The notes under the pieces are model-generated. The model was given only the letters and a program-made list of their open reading frames with translations, did no database searches and was not told the DNA's origin. The position numbers and the translations under genes were made by a program. A stretch of 64,000 bases of DNA from Massospora cicadina. Its lineage: Eukaryota; Entomophthoromycota; Entomophthoromycetes; Entomophthorales; Entomophthoraceae. This document shows, one piece after another, positions 10,983 to 21,752 of this stretch (position 1 is its first letter; each line of letters starts with the position of its first letter). The DNA is taken from contig JAKSZP010010639.1 in the NCBI GenBank assembly GCA_022478985.1, forward strand, positions 62,001 through 126,000, in the 5' to 3' direction.

Positions 10983-12291
10983 AGGGACGCTGAATATCGC
11001 TGGACTCAAGGCCTCCCCGTCCCGGGCTAGGAAACTGAGTTTTTTACAAAACAATTTACCCATGGATATCCTGGCCATCCAGGAAACCCACTGTCCATGA
11101 GGTTCCAAGGAAGCTTGGAAAACAATGCTCCTACCATTCCTATCCTTTTGGTCAAAGCACTGTGGGGTGCTAATTCAGAAAAACAATTTTTTCAATTTTA
11201 CATCTTCCGAAACATTCCTAAATGGCTGAGTGCTCGTTGTCACCTTCTCATGGGCTGATGTTGCACACACAATTGTCAACATTTACACCCCAAATGGTGC
11301 ACAAGAGCGTCGGGAATTTTTCTCATCAGTCAAATCCCTCCCGCTACCCCCCAATTCTTTTCTTATTGGTGACATGAACTGTTGGCTAACCTCACCAATG
11401 GACCGGTGGCCGCCCTCACCCCACGCCCCACAGGGTCACGTAGAACTACGCGTTCTAAAAGCCACCCTTAGGTTAATGGATGCGCTGCTGCAACATGCCC
11501 CACTGCTCAAAAACATGACGCGTCCCCACGTCCACAATGGCCAATTAAGGTCCATGACCCGCATTGACCTTATTCTAGCACCGGCAGAATTCCAACCCCA
11601 CATCTCCCACTTCAAAACAACGAAAATGGAATTCTCTGACCACCAACTGGTCTCGATAACATACCACTTACCTGTCACAGTTGCAAAGGCCCCACATTGG
11701 TGCAAAATCCGCCCCCCAGAGCTCGCGTCACCAGGATTTTCCATGTGGGTGGAAGAGGCAACTTTGGCAAAATCATTTGTTGCACCATTTTGCGTGGACC
11801 CCATTTCCACATGGGCAACTTTCAAAGAAGACACCATCCGCCACTATCACTATCTCTCATCCAGACGCTCACGAGCCACATTGGGGGTTATATCACGCGC
11901 CTGGTGGAATTGGCCCACTTGGAGTCCAACATTCCAGCCTCAGGATATAGCCCTGCATGGGGCCAGTGGAAGGAGGAGGCCGCCCACCCTCAACGCACTT
12001 GAAAGGCAACACAAACATCGGGTTTGTGTCCAATACAGGGCCACACGCATCACTAAAGGCGACAAGTGCACCGCATACTTCTTCAAAAAAATTTTGCACC
12101 ACGCCAGAGTGTGGCCTGCACACAGGTGTGAAGACCGGATAATTCTATTGTGGACACACTGGCTGAAGTGGCAATCGAAATGCAAAGATATTACTCCAAG
12201 TTATACTGAGCCGAACCAATTCAGCCAGCTGAAATGGCGGAATTTCTCGACAAAGCTCATATCTGCACCATTTTCTGATATCTGGAAATAA
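10963..12291 (+). pseudogene. LINE ORF2, APE endonuclease part
   Basis: From the ATG at 10963 one frame runs to 12291, broken by TGA codons near 11098 and 11228. All APE-like endonuclease blocks are visible in order: TLNIAGL (Asn), LAIQETHC (catalytic Glu), NIYTPNG, IGDMNCWL (GDxN), RIDLILAP and the terminal FSDHQLV (Ser-Asp-His). This domain nicks the target strand to prime reverse transcription. The segment after about 11700 is the linker to the RT. Three stops cluster at 12289-12305 before the RT resumes in the same frame, so a small local lesion is likely. Confidence 0.88.
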
Positions 12292-12309
12292 TGAATTTAA
12301 TTACTCCAA

Positions 12310-13200
12310 ATGAATTATGGACTACCTTTCGCGGTGCGCCAAACTGAAAATGCCCAGGCCAGAGATGGCATTCCATATGAGTTCTACAAAAAATATTTTA
12401 AATATATATCCCCATTGCTGCTAGCCTCATTCAACCAAAGCCTGTTGGAAACGTGCCTCCTACCAGGAGGACATGAGGCCTTTACAGTCACACTCACCAA
12501 GAAAGGGGATAGGCTAGACTTAGCCAACTGGCGCCCCATCTCTCTAACAAACACAGACACCAAAATTTTAACAAAAATCATGGCTAACCGTTTAGGGACT
12601 GTAGCATCTGCCACCATCTCCCCAGAACAATTTGGTTTCATCCCCAGAAGGTTGATTTGGGATAACGTGCACTCTGTGGCTAATGTGTGTCAGTCCACAG
12701 CCTCTGGGGCACTTGTATTCTTGGACCAACAAAAGGCCTATGATAGAGTAAACTGGGAATACCTTAGGGCCTGCCTCCAACAATTCCACCTACCTCCCCG
12801 CTTCATTAACTGGGTGATGCTGCTCACGGAATCTGCAACAATGGCAGTGCGCGGCCCAGGTTTCCTAACGGAAGTAGTCCGTCCTCAAAGGGGCCTGCGA
12901 CAAGGGGACCCTCTGAGCCCACTCTTATACAACTTTAGCCTTGACCCACTACTGCGAAATGTGAATGCCCAACTCACTGGGGTCCATATGCCAGGCCAAA
13001 CCCCAGTCAAGATGATGGCATTTGCAGATGATTGCGTGGTGGGGGTGTCTAATAACAAAGATGCACGCGCGCTTGAAGCCCTCATCCAGGAATATTCCCG
13101 GGTAAGCAACGTGGCACTGAACGCCTCCAAAACCGAAATCATCCTCCTTGGTCAGTTTCAGAACTGCTGGGCCCCAGCAAGTAGTTCCCAACCCAGCCCA
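12310..13200 (+). pseudogene. LINE ORF2, reverse transcriptase part
   Basis: The RT follows in the same frame as the endonuclease. It shows the classic non-LTR blocks: WRPISLTNTDTKILTKIMAN, EQFGFIPRRLIWDNV, ALVFLDQQKAYDRVNWEYL (motif A Asp), RGLRQGDPLSPLLYNF (motif B) and MMAFADDCVVGV (motif C, FADD intact, near 13016-13045), then VALNASKTEIILLG. All active-site aspartates are present. The frame is lost at about 13150-13200, just after KTEIILLG; the thumb continues in another frame. Confidence 0.92.
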
Positions 13201-13712
13201 TCTGCTCGCCCACGTCCACGCCTTACTAACTCAAAACACACCGCTCCACTGGTGCTCCCCTTGTGCCATGACCTACCATAGGACCGGTACGCCATCTGGG
13301 CGTGTGATTGGAGGCAGGTGGATACGCGTCAGCAGTAATGGAGTGCCATATACTGGAAAACGTGACGAAGCGAATCGCCTCTCTCAGAGCCCACCCTACT
13401 ACCCTCACTGGCAGGGTTGTTCTTGCCAACTCTATGCTCCTATCCAAAGTCTGGTTCGGAGCCCACGCCATCCCCTTCTCCCCAAGCTTCTTCAAATCCC
13501 TGTATGCTTTGCTACAAGGATGGCTTTGGTCAGGCTGCCCTCCACCAGTACGGCTAGAGGTCATGTTTGGCCCTCATCATCATGGTGGCATGGGCCTACT
13601 TACCTTCAAAGCCCATGCCGCCAAGATCCTGGGCACCTGGATTGCGGCCGTCACTGCTCCTACACTCCCATCCCAACACTGGTCCCGCGCGGCCCACTCC
13701 AACTTCTCCTGA
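13200..13712 (+). pseudogene. LINE ORF2, thumb region
   Basis: After the frameshift the protein continues in the frame of 13308-13712: RPVRHLGVRLEAGG, RVVLANSMLLSKVWFGAHAI and MFGPHHHGGMGLLTF. These match the post-RT pattern of L1/Tx1-type ORF2 proteins (YLGV, R..L.NS...SK.WY, GG.GL..). It is a continuation of the RT frame, not a separate gene. The overlapping frame at 13148-13861 is a shadow. Confidence 0.8.
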
Positions 13713-14653
13713 GCCTTGGGCCTCAACAATCCATCAAACCCCCACTCCCTGATGAAATACCTCGCATCACACACATCAGCCACAGGTCCTCACGGGACCA
13801 AAACCCACTACAAACGAATCCTACTCTCCATGCGAAGCGCAGAGTCGAGAATTTTTATTAGTGGACATACAACCCGAAGAGGCCGCCCCTCTCCTCAGTT
13901 CACATAAGAGGTACAGGGGCTACCCATCCATGATGGCGTGATCCCCATTCGACCCCAAGTCCTATCCAGGGTGGACTACCTGGACATGATGGACATCCCT
14001 TATTCCACTGAGACCCAAAAGACTATCTGGAAATACGCATACCATCCTCTGTTGCAGCCTCAAGTCCGCTCCCATGTGTGGCGCTGCCTGAGGCGGGTGT
14101 ATTGTACAGCTGAGCGCTCTAATGCTTTACACTCATCCTGTGTCGTGTGTAGCCAGTATGAAACGCTGTTTCACCGCCTGGAGAAGTGCCCCACCTCTAA
14201 AGTAATATGGCGCGAACTCCAACGTCTGCTAGGCCAGGATCAAACACATCCCTTCAGTCTGTCAAGAGATATGTTTGCTTCATCAATGGCCTCCCCCTCC
14301 GTGCTCTGGTGGTTGCAATCGCCATGTGGACTATCCACACGATTTTCTTGGATGCCATCGCTGGATCCATCCCCACCCTCCCTGAAGCTGTCCACAGATT
14401 CCGGTCTCATTTGGTGGATCACTATCAAGCGTGGATGTTTGGATATATCCCACCGCGTCGCCAACAGCTGGTCTCCTCCTGGTTCCCAGTCTGGTTCATC
14501 AAATCAGACCCCTTCCTCCACACGTGCTCAATAGTGGCTACGTCCCCTACACACGTTCCCTCCCCTTCCCATAAGTGGCGTTCCCGCTGGCAACAAGAGA
14601 TAGCATCGCTTCTCTGGGGTGCCTCCCCTGGTACTAAGTTTTGTCTCATCTGA
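13713..14653 (+). pseudogene. LINE ORF2, C-terminal zinc knuckle and tail
   Basis: The end of ORF2. The frame 13938-14300 includes VRSHVWRCLRRVYCTAERSN and then a C-terminal knuckle CVVCSQYETLFHRLEKC (C-x2-C-x7-H-x4-C), the zinc-ribbon found after RT in L1-like LINEs. The tail continues in the frame of 14207-14653 (VVAIAMWTIHTIFLDAIAGS) and stops about 60 bp before the element end. At least one frameshift lies between 13712 and 13938 and another near 14210-14300. Confidence 0.78.
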
Positions 14654-14710
14654 GTAATATTCGGAAGTGTCCATCCCATGGTTGGCCTTCCCCGCAATAA
14701 ATTTAAAATT

Positions 14711-14726
14711 TAAATAAGGTGAACCT
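14711..14726 (+). repeat. LINE target-site duplication, right
   Basis: Second copy of TAAATAAGGTGAACCT, identical to 9432-9447. The bases on either side differ from the left copy, so the duplication is exactly 16 bp. Confidence 0.9.
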
Positions 14727-15172
14727 GCTTCCATTGATTCTGCGGGAAGTGAGCTATCTTTAGGTTTGCCTTAAAAATCTCAGCCTCTGGTACTCTTGTC
14801 TGGCCATTCTAGACCATCCATTGGGTACCTCAGATGTTATGGAATGTTTTCAGCATTTATTTTTGCACTGTAAGAACAAATCAAAGCTTGGCGTTTTCTT
14901 TCATCCTAATTTCAAACTTTTATATTAAATAATTGATTTTTTGGCAGATTTTTAATTTTTTAGGCCTCCATTTTCATTCTACTCTTAATAAAATCTCATT
15001 TGGCATAATTTGCATTGACAGCTCCTGATTTGATGAGCTCAATTTGCCATGGTTATTGACATTCTCCCATTGTGTGGAAATGGGTTGACAGCCTCTGATT
15101 CACTGTGCCACCTTTTGTCTAGGCCATTGAAATTCTCACATTCAGCGGAATTTGGGTTAACGTTCATTGATT
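14727..15172. other. No gene seen between LINE and chromovirus
   Basis: About 450 bp of AT-rich sequence, the continuation of the pre-insertion locus to the left of the LINE. No domain-bearing frame and no clear repeat apart from two short TTGACAGC(T)CCTGATT-like motifs (near 15014 and 15086). Confidence 0.4.
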
Positions 15173-15969
15173 TGTCAGGGAAACTAGAGCGCAGGTGGTC
15201 AGTGAAGGGAAAGACCCAGGTCAAGGGTGATAAAACAAGGCCAAGTGACCCAACAAAGTGAAGAGACATCCTAAACGGTCAGTATGATGTTTCCATATAA
15301 ATCTTTGGAGCAAAACGCACACTAAACTGGCCACAACCATCAGGGACAAGAGGCCCTGGGAGCTGGGAAGGGTGGCGTAAAATTCAAGGCAAAGGCAATA
15401 AAAATAGAAGGAGGCGGATCTGGCGGAATCGGTGGCGGAGTGGGTGGAGGGCTCACATACAGCAGTGAGTGCAAACCAGAGCGTAAAACGAACTCTAGCC
15501 ATCATAGAACTTCGGAGATGTATATTTTTTGTTGAAGAAAACAAAGATTATACAGAAAACTGGCCCAAAGTTTCTAGACTTTATTAAGGTGACCAGAATA
15601 TCCAAGAAAAGCAAAGCCTTTCTCATCTTGGGACTTAATTTATATGGGGTTGATTTATGAAGATTCAGTGGTTATTGAAGTCTGATATGAGCTACAAATT
15701 CATCATTCTTTAACAAAATCAAATCTTTTTCAAATTTGGCCAGGTTTTTAACCTCATATCTTGTGATTTTCTGAGTGTTAAGTTCGATTCCTGCCTGGGT
15801 TTTTGCCTCAAATAAGCCGTTTTCCTCAGCCCTGGCTGGCAAAGCCAAAACCCATTTTTTGTCAATGACCTTAGATAGGTCATCAGTGACGCTTAGGGGT
15901 TCTGGTCTCTGCCCCAAGGACTTGTTGGATCTGGCTTTAGAAGGGCGATTAATACCAGGAAATATGTCA
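15173..15969 (-). repeat. 3' LTR of element D
   Basis: 797 bp copy of 20956-21752. On the - strand it starts TGACATATTTCC and ends with CA. A purine-rich tract (GCGGAGGGTGG on the - strand) lies just upstream, as expected for the plus-strand primer. A Gly-rich + strand frame inside it is a shadow. Confidence 0.88.
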
Positions 15970-16260
15970 CAAGCTGAAACCACCCTCCGCTCTTGGACGG
16001 GGTTCTACACCACCTGAGGGGACACTGGCCAAGGCAAAGTTCTTGTGAGGAGTGGGTAACTTCATGGCAGCTAAAGAGGCTTGGATGACAGGTCCTGCGG
16101 CATCTGAGAATCTAGAGTGGAAGTATTGAATTAGGTCCTGAGCATTGGTCATGTCCTGATAAGATACCCAGCTTTTCTCTGTCTCATCATATCCTTTCCA
16201 GGACACTAAGTATTGCAGGCGGCGTTGGTATAAGAAAGAAGCAAGAATGGCATCAATCTC
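15960..16260 (-). pseudogene. Integrase-linked chromodomain (element D)
   Basis: The - strand reading from about 16260 gives EIDAILASFLYQRRLQYLV, then SWKGYDETEKSWVSYQDMTN and AQDLIQYFHSRF. This is the full chromodomain pattern: E..ILxxR..R..L.YLVKWKGY, the SWEP-like block and the closing helix. In chromoviruses it directs the integrase to heterochromatin marks. It directly follows the integrase C-terminus and runs up to the 3' LTR. The frame from 16206 is open; a stop or shift lies just upstream. Confidence 0.85.
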
Positions 16261-16599
16261 ATTTGGGGTTCACCATCCACTATGACAGGATCTGGGAGAG
16301 ATGGCATGGGGCCATTGAAGGGGGTCAGGAGGCATTCATGTAAGGTGCTGAACATTTCGATTGAGGGGGGTAAGTCAACCTGGTAAGATGATGGGCCAAC
16401 TTTCTTGAGGATCTTGAGGGTCCAACACGCTTAGGACCTAACTTGATGCAGGGTTGCTTCAGGCGAAGATTTTTGGCGTTGACAATGACCAAGTCACCAG
16501 TCTTATATCATGTCCTTCACAGCACCTTTGATCAGCATATGCTTTGTAGATCCTCACAGCATCAACTAGATGGTCCTTCACTGCATGATGTATGTCCCT

Positions 16600-17460
16600 G
16601 AGCTCTTAATCGCGCTCATTGGCAGCAACTATGGTAGACTTAATCCGTGGACTTAGGTTGAAGCTGGTGTTGTAATTATAGTTTGTGAAGAAGGCAAAAG
16701 TGCCTGCAGAGGCATGGGTAAGGTTATTATAAGAGAATTGCGCCAGTGGGAGGTAAGATGACCAACTGTTCTGTTCATCATTGGAATAACTACGCAAGAA
16801 TTGCTCCAAACCTTGGTTCACCTCTCCGTCTGTCCATCTGACTGGGGGTGGAAGGCTGTGGAGCGGCAGGGGCAGATGATGAGGATGGAAAGAAGGGCTT
16901 CCCAGAACTGAGCGGTGAATTGTGGGCCCCAATCACTGATAATTTTCTTGGGGAGACCATGTAAGCAAAAGATGTGATCTACAAAGATGCGGGATGTCTC
17001 AACTGAAGTAATGGTGGTTTTTCAGGGGATGAAGTGGGCCATCTTTGTGAAACGGTCTACAACAACCATTACTGAATCATAACCCTGGGACAAGGGAAGT
17101 TACACAATAAACCCAACAGACACTGATGTCCAAGGGCCCTCAGAAGCTTGGCGGGGAACAAGAAATCCAGCACCCTTCAGGCGGCTTGGCTTTGACCAGT
17201 TGCACGTCAAGCAGGACTTTGTGAATTTTGCCACATCTGTGGCAATACCTTTCCAACTTTAGGTGTTGCGGACCAACTCAAGCGTCTTGTCCTTGCCAGG
17301 GTGGCAAGCAGTTGGAGGGTCATGAGATTCAAGGATCACTTCCTCACGCATGGTTCCAGGAGGTACCCACCACTTGCCTTGATGGAGGATGACCCCATCC
17401 ATCAACTGGTAGCCTTTGTCCAGGGATTCGCCATTTCTATGGCAGGCCTGCTTAATCTTA
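16600..17460 (-). pseudogene. Integrase relic (element D)
   Basis: - strand integrase with HHCC (ACHPGKDKTLELV, SCLTCNWSKP near 17220-17330), central core (QGYDSVMVVVDRFTKMAHF, IISDWGPQFTAQFW near 16900) and the Glu block (AFHPQSDGQTERxNQGLEQF near 16800-16850). The first catalytic position reads SVGFIV where SVDFI is normal, so Asp appears changed to Gly (near 17115). Stops and a frameshift split the core; the open part is 16932-16606. It was a standard D,D35E integrase and is now inactive. Confidence 0.82.
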
Positions 17461-17507
17461 TCATAGTCAGCTGACAGAGATTGGACAACCTAAGATTGGA
17501 AGGGGTG

Positions 17508-18267
17508 TCAGCGTCCCCTTCCAAAGGTTCCATCATAAGCAGAGCGGGGGTTGACCAGTGGGCTCTCCTTCACCTGTTCTGGTTTAATCAGCATCTGAGA
17601 ATTGTGGGCGTCAACTAGTGCTGGGTCAGGTGCTAGGGCAGGGTTCCGGGATAGAGCATCAGGTAACATGTTCTGGGTGCCCTTAATGAAGTCATATTGG
17701 AAGTCAAATACTGACAGGATTTCTAGCCACTGGGACTGGCGAGGGGATGGCTTCTGGGGGGCGCAGTAGTACATCAATGCCTTGTGGTCATTACAGACAG
17801 TAAATGGCCACTTAGACCCATGCAAATGGTGACGCCAGTGTTGTACTGCCTCAGCAACTGCAAGGAATTCCTTATCATATATTGCATAGTTGAGCTGTGC
17901 CAGGGTCATTTTTTTAGAAAAGTAAGCAACAGGCCGTTCCACTCCATCCTCCCCCTCTTGTAGCAGAGCAGCTCACAGCGCAAATTTGGAAGCATCAGTG
18001 GTGACAATAAAGGGGCGACTGGGGTCTGCAGTACCAACGCTGGGCTGGGCAATAGTATGGATTTGACGGCGTGGAATGCAGCGTTGCATTCATTGGTCCA
18101 ACTGAAAATTTTCTTCCCTGAAGCGGTGTAGAGAGGGGCTGCAATTTCTGAGAGCTGGGGGTGAACTTCTTGAGGAAGTTACATGTCCCAAGGAAGCTGA
18201 GTAACTCCGTGAGAGATGAAGTGGTAGCCCAATCGCGGATAGCTGCTTCCTTATCTGGGGCAATCAT
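17508..18267 (-). pseudogene. RT connection and RNase H (element D)
   Basis: The - strand frame 18267-17995 holds the RT/RNase H connection (IRDWATTSSLTELLSFLGTC, NFLKKFTPSSQKLQPL). Frame 17942-17508 is the rest of RNase H: RPVAYFSKKMTLAQLNYAIY, DKEFLAVAEAVQHWRHHL and FTVCNDHKALMYY, followed by LPDALSRNPA at the boundary to the integrase. Catalytic Glu and Asp are present. A frameshift between the two frames near 17950-18000 removes continuity. Confidence 0.88.
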
Positions 18268-19088
18268 GTGATCATGGGAGAAGTAATTTTTCCTAGGAAC
18301 TCAACCTCGAGTTGAAAGAATTTAATCTTGTTAGACTTAATTTTAAGGTTTGCCTGTAAAAATCTTTCCATGAAAGACACAAGGTGGCGGGCGTGAGATT
18401 CTGCATCTGGGGAAAAGACCAGTATGTCGTCCATGTATGCAATCACACATGTACTCATAAAGTCTCCCAAGTCAGCATCAATGAGCTTCTGAAAGCAGGC
18501 GGGGGAGTTCTCTAAACCAAACGGCATAACCCTGAGCTGGTAGATACCTTTCCAAGTACAAAAAGCAGTCAACCACTCCTGGACTTCTTTAATGCGGATC
18601 TGGTTGAAAGCGTTGAGACAGTAAATCTTACTGAACACCCTAGCCTTCTCCATGTATCGGGCAATCTGTTGCTCCAGAGGGAGCTGATGGGGGTCAGACA
18701 CTGTTACGTTGTTCATATTGCCATAATCAACGCAAGGATGAAGTGAGCCATCAAACTTCTCTACAAACAGGAGGGGGATCACACAGGTGAATTTATTTGA
18801 TATTTGACCCTTAGAGAGCATGTCGTCTACCCAAGCATCCAAGGCAGCCTCCTCCATCAGGAACAAGGGGTAAATAGGAGAGGATATCTTGACAAGGTCC
18901 ATGGTCAACTTAAACTCAAAGTCAAACTTGGTGTGCTCTGGGAGTGGGAGGGCCTTTATGGGATCAAACAGATCAGCATATCCACGGATGCAACCTGGAA
19001 GAGTAAGTGTTGAGGTCAAGGCGTCGGTGGGTTGAATAGAGGCTAGGCCCACCTTAGGAGAGGGGACCCACCTTCTGGGGAGCACCAT
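18264..19088 (-). pseudogene. Reverse transcriptase (element D)
   Basis: Open 274-codon frame on the - strand, with the chromovirus RT complete from finger to palm: KALPLPEHTKFDFEFKL, DDMLSKGQISNKFTCVIPLL, SLHPCVDYGNMNNVTV, ARVFSKIYCLNAFNQIRI (motif A), YQLRVMPFGLENSPACFQKL (motif B) and VIAYMDDILVFSPD (catalytic YMDD intact, near 18430). Some positions are unusual (DAFNQ replaced by LNAFNQ), so the motif A Asp is lost. It copies element RNA to cDNA; this copy is probably dead. Confidence 0.93.
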
Positions 19089-19099
19089 GGCGCTCTCAT

Positions 19100-19460
19100 T
19101 TATCTAAGGGATTGTAAACGTGACTCCACCAGGATATTTTGCATGCATGGTAGAGTCCAGGAGGTTAGTGACGATGTCAAATCGGCGCCACCAGCTAACA
19201 CTTAAAATAACAGGATATAGGATGTTCTTTATCAAGGAAAAGCTCTCAACAAAGTAACCATCGCCTGCAATGAAAGGAACAGGTGTCAACACGCAATAGC
19301 TTGGAATGGTTTGAGATGCACCGCCCTTCACAAACTGACCAACTCCCAGGGGAAGCTCCAGGGCCTCTGCAACTCTTGACGGATGAGGTTTTCAGTTACA
19401 CCAGTGTCCACCAAAGCGAGTGCTTGAAAGCTCTTCCGTGCAGAAGAAAAGTAGCCATGA
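19100..19460 (-). pseudogene. Aspartic protease relic (element D)
   Basis: Just upstream of RT on the - strand. The catalytic motif ALALVDTGVTENLIRQ is intact (DTG near 19399-19411). After a frameshift it continues in 19331-19104 with YCVLTPVPFIAGDGYFVESF and a VILSVSWWRRFDIV block equivalent to the ILGxxWL region. It would cleave the Gag-Pol polyprotein. Less than 150 bp separate protease and RT, so unlike elements A, B and E there is no extra domain here. Confidence 0.75.
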
Positions 19461-19492
19461 ACAAGAAGTAAGCAGAGGAGGGTTTATTTCCC

Positions 19493-20955
19493 TCAGAGCC
19501 AAGGGAGGAAGGATGGCTCCAAGCCCAGAGGGCGACGTATTTGTGGAAAATCCCCTGAAAAATTTACCCCGTATAACTTCACATTGTTATAAAGCTGTTT
19601 ACGGGACTTACATGGTGTGGGGTAGCTTAATTTTCTATGTTCGGCAAGAGGAAGATCTTTATCATATGAGACTACACCAGTCAAGACAGCCAAGCTTTTG
19701 GTGGGGTCATCCAGGGCTAGCTCTTCTACAAACATCCTCTCATTGATTTCTACTCATTTCTGGATGGAGTCCGCCACAAGAGTTGACTCTGGAGTGATAG
19801 AAAAGAGTTGTTCAACTGGGCCAACTGGGATGACAGGTTGGACATAAGGCATAGGTTCCAAAATGGCAACGGCAGGTACATAGTATGGAGGAAGTGAATG
19901 CTCTGAATCAAATGGGTTAGACTTACTAGCCCCTATCCTTTTAAAGAAAAAAGTGAGAGGTACTTCATGGAGCACGGCTGTGCAGGGCCAGTAGTGAGGG
20001 GACCCCTCACCTATGACTGAGGTTTCAGTCTCAACTTCCAGAGAGCTCACTGATGGTTCCATGCGGTACTGAGAGAGTACAGAAGAAGGGCATTCTGGAA
20101 TCAGGTTGGAAGTGTCCATAAAGGCCAGTGTCTCAGCTAAATATGTCACCACTGGATTTGAAACATGTTGGTGACCCACAGTGATGGAGTTGTCAAGTTC
20201 TAGTATCTGAAGTTCAGCGGTACAATTAGGCTTGGTGGCACAGAGCCTGATAGACAACAGGAATGCAAGGATGGAGCATGTCTCAGATAAGGGAGGGGAG
20301 GGTTATCCCATATGAAAAGGGAAGCACCAGTATTATCTAGGGACTTGCGGAGAAGGGCCATTTTCAACTGTTCAAGAGATTCCAACCTTAATTCTCGCTC
20401 TTGAAACAGGCGCAAGTATTAAGATGTAGTGAGGTCTTCTTGGGACAAGTGTACAAAGGAGATATAGTCCTCAAAGATAGCAGGTGGATACTCACGTGGC
20501 TTGACAAAGGTTTTCAACGCTGGGAGAGATTATAGGATGGATCTATTCTTCATACCCGTGGAGAGTAACCATTGGTGAGCTCCCCTCTGAAATCTCACAA
20601 AGCAGCAGCTGGAGAAGGAGAAGTCAGCTAAGTCCTTGCCTTGAGTCTTCTGGTGGGCCCTAAGGCTGGACAACATGTTGAAGATCTCATTTTTAAATTT
20701 GGAATCACATGAGGAGTGGATAGTGAGACTGGTAGTGTCAGGTACTACACACTGTATGAGCGTCATGAGCGAGGGGATCTGCGCAACACCCTCAGCACAC
20801 CCTTTAAGGAAGGTAACAACCAAGGCCAGAAGTGAAACAAAAGTACAAGCCCAGTGGACCGCTTCAACGGGTGACAACTCTGAGAAGATTGGGCTAACTC
20901 TAGCCACCCAACAGTAGAAGAAACTCACATAAAAATCCAGAGTTTCCTCAGATAA
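19493..20955 (-). pseudogene. gag region (element D)
   Basis: Lies between the 5' LTR and protease on the - strand. Frames 20950-20530, 20415-20200 and 20257-19754 probably form the gag: hydrophobic and helical segments near the start, then EDYISFVHLSQEDLTTS and a Glu/Arg-rich helix (LFQERELRLESLEQLKMALL), then a Pro/Ser-rich tail. No CCHC knuckle is visible. The long frame starting at 21327 begins inside the LTR, so its N-terminal part is not protein from an LTR-initiated transcript. Confidence 0.55.
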
Positions 20956-21752
20956 TGGCATGGAAACTGGAGTGCAGGAGATCGCTGAAGGGAAAGGCCC
21001 AGGCCAAAGGTGATACAACAAGGCCAAGTGACTCAACAAAATGAAGAGACATCCTAAACGGTCAGTATGATGTTTCCATATAAATCTTTGGAGCAAAACG
21101 CACACCAAACTGGACACAACCATCAGGGACAAGAGGCCCTGGGAGCTGGGAAGGGTGGCATAAAATCCAAGGCAAAGGCCAGAAAAATAGGAGGAGGCGG
21201 ATATAGCGGAATAGGTGGCGGAGTGGGTGGAGGGCTCACATACAGCAGTGAGTGCAAGCCAGAGCGTAAAATGAACTCCAGCCATCATAGAACTTCGGAG
21301 GTGTATATTTTTTGTTGAAGAAAACAAAGATTATACAGAAAACTGGACCAAAATTTCTAGACTTTATAAGGGTGACCAGAATATCCAAGAAAAGCAAAGT
21401 TTTTCTCATCTTGGGACTTAATTTATAGGGGGTTGATTTACGAAAATTCCAGTGGTTATTGAAATCTGATATGAGCTACAAATTCATCATTCTATAACAA
21501 AATCAAATCTTTCTTAAATTTGGCCAAATTTTATAACCTTATATCTTGAGATTCTGAGTGTTAAGTTCAATTCCTGCCTGGATTTTTGCCTCAAATAAGC
21601 CGTTTTTCTCAGCCCTGGATGGCAAAGACAAAACCCATTTTTTGTCGATGACCTTAGATAGGTCATCAGTGACCCTTAGGGGTTCTGGTCTCTGCCACAA
21701 GGGCTTGTTGGACTTGGCTTTAGAAGGGCGGTTAATTTCAGGAAATATGTCA
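20956..21752 (-). repeat. 5' LTR of element D
   Basis: 797 bp, same length as 15173-15969 and closely similar throughout. Differences seen by eye are mostly transitions. The sequence just inside (- strand TTATCTGAGGAAACTCTGG) does not begin with TGG, so priming may not use a tRNA 3' end in the usual way. Confidence 0.88.

Larger units (their letters stand above)
9448..14710 (+). mobile_element. Complete two-ORF LINE, 5263 bp
   Basis: The whole element lies between perfect 16 bp TSDs, so both ends are fixed. It starts with AAAAACTTTTCTTTCTCG, has ~110 bp before ORF1, an RRM/CCHC-type ORF1, an ORF2 with APE endonuclease, reverse transcriptase and C-terminal zinc knuckle, and a short 3' end (CAATAAATTTAAAATT) without a long poly(A). 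This organisation is that of the L1/Tx1-like group of non-LTR retrotransposons. It is clearly more GC-rich than its AT-rich neighbours. Stops and frameshifts make this copy inactive, but most catalytic residues survive. It transposes by nicking target DNA and reverse transcribing its RNA on the nick. Confidence 0.92.
15173..21752 (-). mobile_element. Chromovirus (Ty3/gypsy), element D, 6580 bp
   Basis: Complete - strand element between two LTRs of equal length (797 bp). The order on the - strand is 5' LTR (20956-21752), gag region, protease, RT, RNase H, integrase and chromodomain, then the 3' LTR. The chromodomain behind the integrase places it among chromoviruses, whose members tether integration to modified histones. 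The LTRs are highly similar by eye, so it is younger than most neighbours, although pol carries stops. No TGG-type PBS is seen next to the 5' LTR and the 5 bp flanks (TGATT / CTATC) do not match. Confidence 0.88.

Noticed and set aside
13148..13861. 237-codon frame overlapping the LINE ORF2 thumb
   Set aside because: The competing frame 13308-13712 carries the conserved post-RT blocks; this frame does not.
21067..21318. Gly-rich frame on the + strand
   Set aside because: Antisense to the D LTR and present in both LTRs; a compositional shadow.
20530..21327. 265-codon hydrophobic frame that could be called a membrane protein
   Set aside because: Its N-terminal half lies inside the 5' LTR of element D and is repeated in the 3' LTR; only the part below 20956 can be gag.
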